From CAIZQW01 sp942493055 (GTDB lineage Bacteria > Verrucomicrobiota > Kiritimatiellia > RFP12 > UBA1067): 64,000 nt of DNA. Every line of letters starts with the position of its first letter. Position 1 is the first letter of the stretch. The position numbers and the translations under genes are program-made. The notes beneath the pieces are model-generated. The model was not told where the DNA came from and searched no databases. It was given only the letters and a program-made list of their open reading frames with translations. Shown piece after piece: positions 38,676 through 47,016 of this stretch. The stretch covers positions 2,790,001-2,854,000 of the forward strand of contig OW818680.1 of the NCBI GenBank assembly GCA_942493055.1, given 5' to 3'.

Positions 38676-39573
38676 TCTCCTTCAATGATTGGCCGAGTGA
38701 AATGAGTTCTTCGATAAACGATGCCTGTTCACGAAGAGGGAGTGATTCAAACAATTTATGCGTTTGTGACCGCAACCGGAAGAAATGCGATTTCGGGTGG
38801 ACGCGCGCAGGCTGCGCATACGGTCCCACCCGCCGCGGCTTACGAGGACGCGACAGCACATACTGCCGGCATCCGAGCTGACGGGATAAGAGCGTGTGCG
38901 CCTGTTGCACGCAAGCGCAGTCCTGTAAGACATGCGCCAGTTTTTTTTGAGCCTTTGCCAACGAACAGTCGCACGTTGACGCGGCTCGGGCGCGTGATTC
39001 CCGTTGGGGATTATGAGCAGATTCGGAAAGAAGGGCCCACGATGCCGGGACCGGGGCTTCGAGACCGGCGATCTCACGCGCTTTTTGCGCGAAGGCTTTA
39101 TAGCGCATGGCTGTTTTATAGCCGATCTGCGGGCAATGGTCTGCGAGCCACCCCTTGATCCCCGGTTTACGGCCGCGAATGCGACCGCAGCCCTCTTCAT
39201 GGTCAATGACAAGTCCATTATCGACAGCCGGTTCGAGATCCAGAAGCATGGCGCCAAACCGTAAAGCATCCTCCACGGAATCGCGCGTTTTATGCCATTG
39301 CGCAAGAAGCTCTTCAGGAGACGGGGGCGGGTTAAGTGAACGAGCTTTTCGAATGCGCCGACGCTGCTCGCTCTGATAGCGAAGGCCGGCCAGCCGCTTC
39401 TGCTGGCGTTTGCGCATGAGGCCGGAGCTGATGTAGCGGCTCAGCATATAGATGCCACAGCCAATGCCGGCGAAAAGAAGAGCAAAGAGGAAGAGCCACG
39501 CGATGCTCCCTTCGAGACGCTTCACATAACTCCCCCCGACATCACTTGAGAAGCCTATTTCTTTTTGTCGCAT
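38608..39573 (-). CDS. Uncharacterised single-pass membrane protein, DUF3102-like segment
   Basis: A 321-residue protein of unknown function. A membrane helix at about 24-46 (IAWLFLFALLFAGIGCGIYML) is followed by a strongly basic region (MRKRQQKRLAGLRYQSEQRRRIRKAR). Residues 125-165 contain KGWLADHCPQIGYKTAMRYKAFA, which resembles the DUF3102 / phage-replication-type W-L-x-x-x-C-P-x-I-x-x-x-T-A-x-R-Y motif. The C-terminal part is Cys- and Arg-rich. The last 22 codons are read in another frame through the start of ybaK. It is divergent from the giant glycosidase and shares with it the inverted repeat at 39633-39668. Confidence 0.5.
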   Translation of the reverse strand: MRQKEIGFSSDVGGSYVKRLEGSIAWLFLFALLFAGIGCGIYMLSRYISSGLMRKRQQKRLAGLRYQSEQRRRIRKARSLNPPPSPEELLAQWHKTRDSVEDALRFGAMLLDLEPAVDNGLVIDHEEGCGRIRGRKPGIKGWLADHCPQIGYKTAMRYKAFAQKAREIAGLEAPVPASWALLSESAHNPQRESRARAASTCDCSLAKAQKKLAHVLQDCACVQQAHTLLSRQLGCRQYVLSRPRKPRRVGPYAQPARVHPKSHFFRLRSQTHKLFESLPLREQASFIEELISLGQSLKENGGHGHPRNNSHTRPARRTRSL

Positions 39574-39632
39574 ACCCTGCCCATCGAGTTGTCAAACACC
39601 ATGAGCATACCCCCTGCTTCAATTCAATGCAA

Positions 39633-39668
39633 CCATAATCTCAAATATTTTTCTATTTGAGATTATGG
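39633..39668. promoter_or_regulatory. Inverted-repeat operator candidate, site A
   Basis: CCATAATCTCAAATA (39633-39647) and its perfect complement (39654-39668) are separated by six bases. The core half-site CCATAATCTCA is the same as at 50529-50539/50553-50563, with a 14-base gap between core half-sites here and 13 there. The site lies 60 bases from the minus-strand start (39573) and 110 bases from the plus-strand start (39778). A partial half-site (TTTGAGAT) is at about 39690. Confidence 0.65.
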
Positions 39669-39777
39669 TGTATTACTACATCTACCCAGTTTGAGATCTA
39701 TATTATCTTTTACTTTACTACTACCATTATGGCATACTTTTGCTTTTAAAAATGATCCTTACGAAGGAACGGATATC

Positions 39778-42700
39778 ATGATTCATCAAAAAAAAATGGT
39801 CGTCTCTCTTATTGCCTTCAGTGCCATGACACGGTTGCTCGCGCAGACGGATTTAGACTTTGCAGATCCGGCAAAAGCAATCCCCCCACCCTCTTGGGCG
39901 GTCGGACAGGCCAACCGCCAATCCACCTATGACGCTCTGCCTAACTTCGTTACCCCTCCCAAAGGGTTCGGCAACGTCCCCTTCTATTGGTGGCTCGGCG
40001 ATAAGCTGACAAAGGATCGCCTGTCGTGGCAAATGGATCAACTCAAGGACCACTCGACCTCCAGCCTCCAGATTAACTACGCCCACGATGACAAGGGCGG
40101 CAAATCCTGGGGCTTCACCTTCCCGAGTGATCCCGCATTGTTTTCCGAGAAATGGTGGGACCTCACGAAGTGGTTCCTCAAGGAATCCAAGAAGCGAGGC
40201 ATGTCCATCAGTTTGAGCGATTACACCCTCGGCTTCGGCCAGGGCTGGTATGTGGATGACATCCTAGCAAAATATCCTGATGTGAATGGATACACACTCT
40301 CCCACGCGACACGGCCAGCCAAAGGCGCACCCTTTAAAATGGAGATTAACGCAAACATCATCAGCGTCTCCGGATTTAACCCCGCAACAAAACAGATCAT
40401 TGACCTGCGCAAACACGTAAACGCCGGCCTCCTTTCGTGGAATGTCCCAGCAGGCGACTGGAGTGTGTCCACCATTGAGACGCGCGCACATGATATGTCG
40501 CTCGACCCCATGAACCCCAAATCAGGCAAAGGGATGATCGAGATGTTTTTCGGTGTCTTTGAACAGAAGAATCCTGGAGAGGGCGGCAAAGGCCTCAACT
40601 TCTTCTTCTCCGATGAACTGGTCATGGGCGTCAGCGGGAACATGTGGAATGGTCTGGTTGCCGAGGAGTTCAAAAAGCAGAAGGGATACGATATCGTCCC
40701 AGAGCTGGCCGCCATCTTCACAGACATGGGGCCGCGTACCGCTAAAATTCGACTGGACTATTATGACGTGCTTGTCCGCTTGCAGGAAAGGCACTACTTT
40801 AAGCCCATCTTCGACTGGCATCAGGAGCGCGGCATGATTTATGGCTGTGACCATGGTGGACGCGGACGGGATGTGGTCGAGTTCGGTGATTATTTCCGCA
40901 CGCAGCGCTGGAATCAAGGACCCGGCGCAGATCAGCCAGGCTTAGGCAAGAACGTGACAAAGGCAAAAGTCGCAGCCTCCATCGCCCACCTGTATGAACG
41001 TCCCCGTGTCTGGCTCGAAGGCTTCTACAGCAGCGGCTGGGGCACAACCAGCGAAAGCGTTGCAGACGCCATCTTCTACAATTACACGTGCGGGTTCAAC
41101 TTGTTATCCCTTCATGGCCTTTATTATTCAACAAAGGGCGGCTGGTGGGAATGGGCCCCTCCTTGCAATCATTTTCACATGCCCTACTGGGTGCACATGA
41201 AGTCGCTCATGAAATGTGTTGAACGTTTAAGCTGCCTCATGAGCCAAGGTTATCACCGTGCAGATGTGGCCGTCCTGTATCCCGTAGCCGCCATGGAGGT
41301 GGACAGAAAGGACGGGAAAAAATCTGTCGAGACCGCATTCCGCACGGGTGACGCGCTCTATGCAAAAGGTATAGACTTTGATTACATGGACTTCGAATCT
41401 CTCGCACGTGCAAAAGTCGTTGGAAAGACGCTGCAGGTTAGCGGTGAAATCTATCGCGCTCTGGTATTGCCTTCCATGAAGGCAGTGCGCTGGTCCACAC
41501 TGCAAAAGGCTGTCGAATTCCAAAAGGCCGGCGGGCTGGTCATCATTGCCGGCGATGCCCCCGTGGCAACAGATCGCGCAGGAGCGAATGACCCTGAAGT
41601 AGACAAAGGCGTGGGACAATTGACAACGCGTGTTGAAAAGGCTGATGACGTGATCTCCGTTATTGAAAAAACATTTCCGCGCGACTACACAGGGGAAGGC
41701 ATTGTTAATCATCGGCGTATCGGCCCCCGCGATGTGTATATGATTTACGATGCTTCGAAAAATTCAACCGCGACATTCCGCGCGACCGGAAAAGTCGAAC
41801 TGTGGAACCCCTGGGATGGAACAACAAGGTCACTCGAAGCCGTCAAGCAATCTGAAACCGAAACAACGCTCCAATTGCCCCTCGACAAAAAAGATGTTCA
41901 ACTGATTGTGTTCTCGCCGGGCAAGGCAACCTTACAGGACGCAACAAGCAAAAAGGTGGAGATTGCCAAAACCATTACCCTCGACAGCAAAGACTGGGGC
42001 TTCGAAATCAAACCTGCTCTCGATAACCGCTTTGGTGATTTCCATTGGCCAGCAACAGAGGCGTTCATCGGCGCGGAAGCAAGAATTTACCATTACCAAG
42101 CAGGAGGCAGTGGAAATCAAGAGGCCAAGGCTGTAGAAACAGAAGCCGGCTTCGGCCCAAAGATGTGGGTGCTGGGGCCCTTGCCCAAGGACTTCAAAAA
42201 TGATAATCTCGTGAAACTCACAGCGATCCAGCCAAAGATAGCCCTGTCCTTTAATGGCAAAAACTACACCTGGAAACCTTATGAATTTTCCTGGCGGTGG
42301 GGCAAAAAAGGCGATCCAGGACATCAAGGGTATCACGGCCTCAAAGGTGTCGTCACTGATGAGTTTCTCTGTCTTGGAAAACCCTCCGGAGGGAAAAACG
42401 AGACCATCTATACTACGGAAGAGGCCGGCCCCGTGTATTATGTCTGGACGACCATTCCCGTTGAGAAGCAGACCGTCGCGTATCCAGATGCTGGCGGAGC
42501 CTTAAAGCCAGATGCTATCTGGGTCAACGCTCAGCTGGTTACGGCGGCCTCAGCCGTATCCCTCAAGCCAGGTGCAAACACCTTGCTGGCCCGTTATACA
42601 AAAGCAGGCCGCGGCTATATCGTGATGACCACAAAGAAGCCCAACCTTCAAATATCGACAGAAGCATTCAGCCCCACCGCCAACTGGATCTGGCATCCCC

Positions 42701-43866
42701 AAGAGGCAAACGGAACGTTCAAGATGCAAAAGCTTTTCTCCATCGATGCCCTACCCAAGAAAGCAAACGTCCGCATCACAGCGGATGATAGCTACACGTT
42801 GTATGTGAATGGAGTTTCCCTCAACAGCCTGAAGGTCGGACTTCGAACAACATGGACTGTTGTGGATTCACACGACGTGCTCAAGCAACTCAAGAAGGGC
42901 CAGAATGAGATCGTCGTTGAAGCCTCAAATAGGGGTGGCGATGGAGCAGCAATCGCGGAACTGTATTGCGATGGACAGCCCGTTGTTTCCTCAGACGCAA
43001 CATGGACTGTTTCCAAAGCAGATGAGCAACGTTCGCAGCCCGTGAAGGTCATTTCTTCCTTTATAGAAAGCATGTGGTATAACCACCCCATGGGACCGCC
43101 TAAGCTTCTTGATATCACCGTTCCAAATGCTAAGGTGGATGCAAAGGGACGTCCAATTTACGAAGAAAAACCGCTGGCCATGAGCTGGTGGAAAAATCAG
43201 AACATCCTGCCGTTTGACCTCTATCCGGAAACTCAAAATCCGACAGGTGTCTATACGTTCATGTCCCCGCCAAACTTGCGTGAGCTGCTTATCGATGACC
43301 CAGAAGGTTTCGTGGAGGTCACCGTCGGAACATCCGCTGCAACCGCCCAACACCTACGGGTAAAGCCTACAACGTGGGGACCCAAGTATAGCCAGCTCTT
43401 TACCGTAGAAAAACCAAGTGCAACGCCCCAGCGAGTGACGCTCACTGTTAAACAGAAACGCGGCGCTTATGCAGGAGCAGCCTTACCTGAATATGTCCGC
43501 CTGACGTGCGGAGAGGGGCGCTTCGACCTCGGCGATTGGTCGCAGAACGATGGCCTCAGCTGTTACTCGGGTGGCGTTTGGTATCGCAAGGAAATCGATG
43601 TTCCGTCTGCCAAGAAGGTGGTGCTGAATCTCGGAGAGGTGAGCTCCACGGCCGAGGTCTTTGTGAACGGCAAATCTGCCGGCATTCGTATCATGCAACC
43701 CTGGACGTTTGATATTTCTTCTCTCGTCAAGACGGGAGCCAAAAACAAAACCGAGGTCTTGGTGTACAGCGCCATGGATAATCACTACCGTACCATCCCG
43801 ACGCGCTATCGCCGTCCATATAAGTCAGGCCTCTTCGGACCTGTCACACTGGAGCTCACGGAGTAG
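39778..43866 (+). CDS. Giant secreted glycoside hydrolase, GH106 (alpha-L-rhamnosidase)-like
   Basis: A 1362-residue exported enzyme with a signal peptide (MVVSLIAFSAMTRLLAQ). The N-terminal pattern PPKGFGNVPFYWWLGDKLTKDRL with W-x-M-D-Q-L-K-D, then FFSDE, an IYGCDHGGRGRDV stretch, SIAHLYERPRVWLEGF and a CGFN-LLSLHG segment follow the GH106 layout, in which W-W-x-x-x-x-I/L-T and E-x-F are recurrent. A catalytic pair cannot be fixed by eye. Beta-sandwich segments follow (about 770-1130), one resembling the sugar-binding domain of GH2 and GH106 enzymes (RITADDSYTLYVNGV). A second lies at the C-terminus (YRKEIDVPSAKKVVLNLGEV, then NGKSAG). The start at 39778 has AAGGAA nine bases upstream. Rhamnose- or deoxyhexose-containing glycans are the likely target. 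Confidence 0.8.
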   Translation: MIHQKKMVVSLIAFSAMTRLLAQTDLDFADPAKAIPPPSWAVGQANRQSTYDALPNFVTPPKGFGNVPFYWWLGDKLTKDRLSWQMDQLKDHSTSSLQINYAHDDKGGKSWGFTFPSDPALFSEKWWDLTKWFLKESKKRGMSISLSDYTLGFGQGWYVDDILAKYPDVNGYTLSHATRPAKGAPFKMEINANIISVSGFNPATKQIIDLRKHVNAGLLSWNVPAGDWSVSTIETRAHDMSLDPMNPKSGKGMIEMFFGVFEQKNPGEGGKGLNFFFSDELVMGVSGNMWNGLVAEEFKKQKGYDIVPELAAIFTDMGPRTAKIRLDYYDVLVRLQERHYFKPIFDWHQERGMIYGCDHGGRGRDVVEFGDYFRTQRWNQGPGADQPGLGKNVTKAKVAASIAHLYERPRVWLEGFYSSGWGTTSESVADAIFYNYTCGFNLLSLHGLYYSTKGGWWEWAPPCNHFHMPYWVHMKSLMKCVERLSCLMSQGYHRADVAVLYPVAAMEVDRKDGKKSVETAFRTGDALYAKGIDFDYMDFESLARAKVVGKTLQVSGEIYRALVLPSMKAVRWSTLQKAVEFQKAGGLVIIAGDAPVATDRAGANDPEVDKGVGQLTTRVEKADDVISVIEKTFPRDYTGEGIVNHRRIGPRDVYMIYDASKNSTATFRATGKVELWNPWDGTTRSLEAVKQSETETTLQLPLDKKDVQLIVFSPGKATLQDATSKKVEIAKTITLDSKDWGFEIKPALDNRFGDFHWPATEAFIGAEARIYHYQAGGSGNQEAKAVETEAGFGPKMWVLGPLPKDFKNDNLVKLTAIQPKIALSFNGKNYTWKPYEFSWRWGKKGDPGHQGYHGLKGVVTDEFLCLGKPSGGKNETIYTTEEAGPVYYVWTTIPVEKQTVAYPDAGGALKPDAIWVNAQLVTAASAVSLKPGANTLLARYTKAGRGYIVMTTKKPNLQISTEAFSPTANWIWHPQEANGTFKMQKLFSIDALPKKANVRITADDSYTLYVNGVSLNSLKVGLRTTWTVVDSHDVLKQLKKGQNEIVVEASNRGGDGAAIAELYCDGQPVVSSDATWTVSKADEQRSQPVKVISSFIESMWYNHPMGPPKLLDITVPNAKVDAKGRPIYEEKPLAMSWWKNQNILPFDLYPETQNPTGVYTFMSPPNLRELLIDDPEGFVEVTVGTSAATAQHLRVKPTTWGPKYSQLFTVEKPSATPQRVTLTVKQKRGAYAGAALPEYVRLTCGEGRFDLGDWSQNDGLSCYSGGVWYRKEIDVPSAKKVVLNLGEVSSTAEVFVNGKSAGIRIMQPWTFDISSLVKTGAKNKTEVLVYSAMDNHYRTIPTRYRRPYKSGLFGPVTLELTE

Positions 43867-43886
43867 CAATCACCATTAACGCCTGT

Positions 43887-44459
43887 TCAGTAAATCTTCC
43901 CTTGGCTCGCTTTGTAGAGGCTGAAGGGGCGTTTGCCTTGTTCGGAGGGGAAGGGACCCAGAACCTGAAGTCCGCGCTGGCGCAACAGCGCCTCCCAGTT
44001 TGCAGGCTTGTCGCCTTCGTCGAACCCGATACTGCGCGCCGTTGTGCCCGGCTCCCCATAAACCAAGGTGCGGACTTTGCTCCATAAAAAACCGCCCGTA
44101 CACATGACGCAAGGCTCGCAACTGGAGACCAGTTCATAGTCCGACAGATCCGTCATCTGAAGCCGATCATGCGCGTTGGCGAGCGCCAGCATCTCCGCGT
44201 GAGCGAAACTCTGGTTGGCCTCGATGACCTGATTGACGCCGACGCCCACCAGTTCGTGTGTCCGACCATGGAAGACCGCAGCGCCAAAGGGACTGCCCGT
44301 GTGTTCACTCACATTCTGTTCCGCCAAGGCGTGAACAAAAAGGAGACGCTCATCCATGGAGGAGACGCAAACACCCTGCAGTTCGATCATCTTCCGGCGC
44401 AACCACTCCGGATACGGAATGGCGCGCAAAAAGAGGGAGGTGTCGGACAGGACATTCAT
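43887..44459 (-). CDS. Cytidine/guanine-deaminase-superfamily enzyme
   Basis: A 190-residue zinc deaminase. The active site is FAHAE with ligand His87 and catalytic Glu89, and SCEPCVMC with zinc ligands Cys117 and Cys120. The domain order and the TGGFLWSKV stretch after the Cys motif fit nucleoside, guanine or tRNA-adenosine (TadA-like) deaminases rather than riboflavin RibD. The N-terminal 40 residues and the C-terminal tail (RPFSLYKASQGKIY) exceed a minimal TadA, so guanine or another base may be the substrate. It follows pheT on the same strand after 14 bases and converges with the giant glycosidase gene. Confidence 0.85.
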   Translation of the reverse strand: MNVLSDTSLFLRAIPYPEWLRRKMIELQGVCVSSMDERLLFVHALAEQNVSEHTGSPFGAAVFHGRTHELVGVGVNQVIEANQSFAHAEMLALANAHDRLQMTDLSDYELVSSCEPCVMCTGGFLWSKVRTLVYGEPGTTARSIGFDEGDKPANWEALLRQRGLQVLGPFPSEQGKRPFSLYKASQGKIY

Positions 44460-44473
44460 TCTCGAGTCCTCCG

Positions 44474-46891
44474 TTATCCTTCGCGGACTTCGACCTTCAA
44501 CTCGCTCTTAAGCGCGCTGATGATCTTCGCAAAGGCGGCGTTGACAACTTCATCCGTAAGCGTCTTGTCCGGCGAACGGAATTCAAGCGAATACGCAAGA
44601 CTGCGTTTGCCTTGCTTTGACATCTCCTTCGACTGGAAGATGTCAAAGAGCGCAACATCGGTCAACTCCGCAGGTCCTGCCTTCTTGATGGTCTTGATCA
44701 CGTCCACGTGCGCAAGCGTGGCATCCGCCACAAAGGCGATGTCGCGATGCACCGCCGGGAATTGCGGGACCGGCTTGACAGCTCCGCCAGCGGCGACACC
44801 TGCCAGCAAAGGCGCCAGCTTGAGTTCCGCGACGACCATCGCCGTGGTCATGCGCCATTGATGACGCAACCCGACAGAGACCGCACCCATCAAACCAATC
44901 ACGCTCTTGTTCAAGGAAATCTCCAGTGCAAAGCCAGCATCCATCCCCGGATGAGCAACGGGCGTAAAGTCCAGCGTGCCCGCATGCATGATTGCGACCA
45001 GATTCTCAACCGCGCCCTTGAGCCAGAGCAGCGCCTCTTCGTTGGTGACGGCACGACGGCTGTCAATGGCTGAACGGCCGAACGGCCCCATCAATCCGAT
45101 CGAGACGCGTTCCTCTTCCTGAGGCTGTCCATCTGCGCCCAAGAAAAAGACGCGGCCCATTTCAAAGAGTCCCGCCTTCTCTACCTGGCGCGATGCATTA
45201 CGCCCCAGCGAGGCAACCAACTGCGGCAGAAGAGAGTCGCGCAATACGCCGAAGTCTGCGCTGACCGGATAGGGAATCACGGCGCGCTGCTTGGCGTTGC
45301 GCTTATCAAACATATCCAGCTCCTGCGCAGAGAGGAAGCTGTAGTGCATGCCTTCCGAGAATCCCATGCCCAGCAATGCGGTGCGACAGTTTGCACGCAG
45401 ATAGAACGGACGATCATTCAGCGTTGAAACCGCAGTCGAATGAGGCATGCGGTCAGGAATGGAGTCGAGACCATGCATGCGCGCAATCTCTTCAATCAGG
45501 TCCGCTTCAAGCGTCAGGTCCAAACGCCACGACGGGATCTTAAAGAGGGCTTTTTCCGCATCTTTCGAAACTACGCTCAGTCCAAGCAATGAGAGAATTT
45601 CAATCATCTCTTCTTGGGTAAGCTCGACGCCGATCACATCCTTGGCGCGCTTGAAACGCAAGGCCACCTCGCCGTGCTTGAAGTTGCGCGCATCAACATC
45701 AATAACGCCCTTGGCAACTTTAGCCTCGCCATATTTGGCCAGTAAGTGTGTTGCACGGCGGCTGGCAAGGTCGGCGAGATCGAGATCCACGCCACGCTCA
45801 AACCGTCGGGAGGACTCACTGGACATCCCAAGCTTCGTCGAGGTCCATTTGGTTGACGCGCAGTCAAACAACGCGCTCTCCAAAAGTACACATTCCGTGC
45901 CAAGCGCAATTTCGCTCTCCGCCCCGCCCATCACACCGGCTACAGCATTCGGCGTCTTGGCATCGGCGATCACAAGCATCGAAGGGTCGAGCGTGCGCTC
46001 AAGACCGTCCAGGGTCTTCATCTTCTCTCCCTGTTCGGCACAGCGCACCACAATCGTATTTTCTGCAAGCTTGCGATAATCAAACGCGTGAAGCGGCTGG
46101 CCGTATTCGAGCATCACATAATTGGTCACGTCAACGGTCAGACTGATTGCGCGCACGCCGCAGAGTTCCAAGCGGCGCTGCATCCAATCAGGCGAGGGCC
46201 CATCCTTCACACCCGTCATGACGCGCGCCGTGTAGCGTGGACACTTGACGCTGTCCTTGACAATGACCTTTGCAAATTTCTCAACCGGCTCATTCGTTTC
46301 GGAAAAGTCGATCGCCGGCATCTTGAGCGGACGCTTCAGCAGCGCTGCAAATTCACGGGCAATACCAATAATGGAAAGGCAGTCGGGACGATTCCATGTA
46401 ATTTCGAGATCCAGAACCACATCCGGCTTCGGCAGCACGTCCCGCATCGGCGTGCCGGTCTTCAGGGCATTATCCAGCACCATAAGTCCGCCATGGTCCG
46501 AGGAGAGCTTCAGCTCGCGCTGTGAACAGAGCATACCAAATGATTCCACGCCGCGCAGCTTCGCCTGCTTGATCTTGAAGCCGCCTTCCGGCACAACAGC
46601 GCCAACCTTTGCAAGCGGCACCTTGAGTCCCGCAGCCGCATTGGGTGCACCGCAGACGATCTGCAAGGTCTGTGTCCCGTCGGAGACGCTACAGATATGC
46701 AAGTGGTCGGAGTTCGGATGCTTGTCGCAGGTCAAAATATCAGCCACCACAAAGTTGTCATCCAACACGGCGCCGACTTCCTCGATGCCCTCGACTTCAA
46801 CGCCTGAGAAGGTCAGCTTATCGGACAACTCCTTGACCGACAAATCCGATACGTCAACATATTCATTCAACCAGCTAATGGGTACTTTCAT
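44474..46891 (-). CDS. pheT: Phenylalanyl-tRNA synthetase beta subunit
   Basis: An 805-residue subunit of the alpha2-beta2 phenylalanyl-tRNA synthetase. It opens MKVPISWLNEYVD, followed by the EMAP/OB-fold tRNA-binding region (about 40-150). The B3/B4 editing region, B5 domain (about 400-470), catalytic-like core and C-terminal ferredoxin-fold anticodon-binding domain (VPQFPAVHRDIAFV near 710, ending SLEFRSPDKTLTDEVVNAAF) follow. The length is standard. The alpha subunit gene pheS is not beside it in this window, unlike in many bacteria. The deaminase gene follows 14 bases downstream. Confidence 0.96.
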   Translation of the reverse strand: MKVPISWLNEYVDVSDLSVKELSDKLTFSGVEVEGIEEVGAVLDDNFVVADILTCDKHPNSDHLHICSVSDGTQTLQIVCGAPNAAAGLKVPLAKVGAVVPEGGFKIKQAKLRGVESFGMLCSQRELKLSSDHGGLMVLDNALKTGTPMRDVLPKPDVVLDLEITWNRPDCLSIIGIAREFAALLKRPLKMPAIDFSETNEPVEKFAKVIVKDSVKCPRYTARVMTGVKDGPSPDWMQRRLELCGVRAISLTVDVTNYVMLEYGQPLHAFDYRKLAENTIVVRCAEQGEKMKTLDGLERTLDPSMLVIADAKTPNAVAGVMGGAESEIALGTECVLLESALFDCASTKWTSTKLGMSSESSRRFERGVDLDLADLASRRATHLLAKYGEAKVAKGVIDVDARNFKHGEVALRFKRAKDVIGVELTQEEMIEILSLLGLSVVSKDAEKALFKIPSWRLDLTLEADLIEEIARMHGLDSIPDRMPHSTAVSTLNDRPFYLRANCRTALLGMGFSEGMHYSFLSAQELDMFDKRNAKQRAVIPYPVSADFGVLRDSLLPQLVASLGRNASRQVEKAGLFEMGRVFFLGADGQPQEEERVSIGLMGPFGRSAIDSRRAVTNEEALLWLKGAVENLVAIMHAGTLDFTPVAHPGMDAGFALEISLNKSVIGLMGAVSVGLRHQWRMTTAMVVAELKLAPLLAGVAAGGAVKPVPQFPAVHRDIAFVADATLAHVDVIKTIKKAGPAELTDVALFDIFQSKEMSKQGKRSLAYSLEFRSPDKTLTDEVVNAAFAKIISALKSELKVEVREG

Positions 46892-47016
46892 AATCGTCTT
46901 TCCCTTGTGCTTCAGAAAATGGGTAAAAATAGTAGCACATTTATGGGTGCTTCCGCAAACGAAACGGCGAACGAGCTGTTCTTTTTTCTAGCTGTTCTTT
47001 GTATAAAGAGGGAGTC

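Noticed and set aside
39633..39668. Transcription terminator
   Set aside because: It sits between divergent genes with no transcript ending there, and a related sequence occupies another divergent promoter gap.
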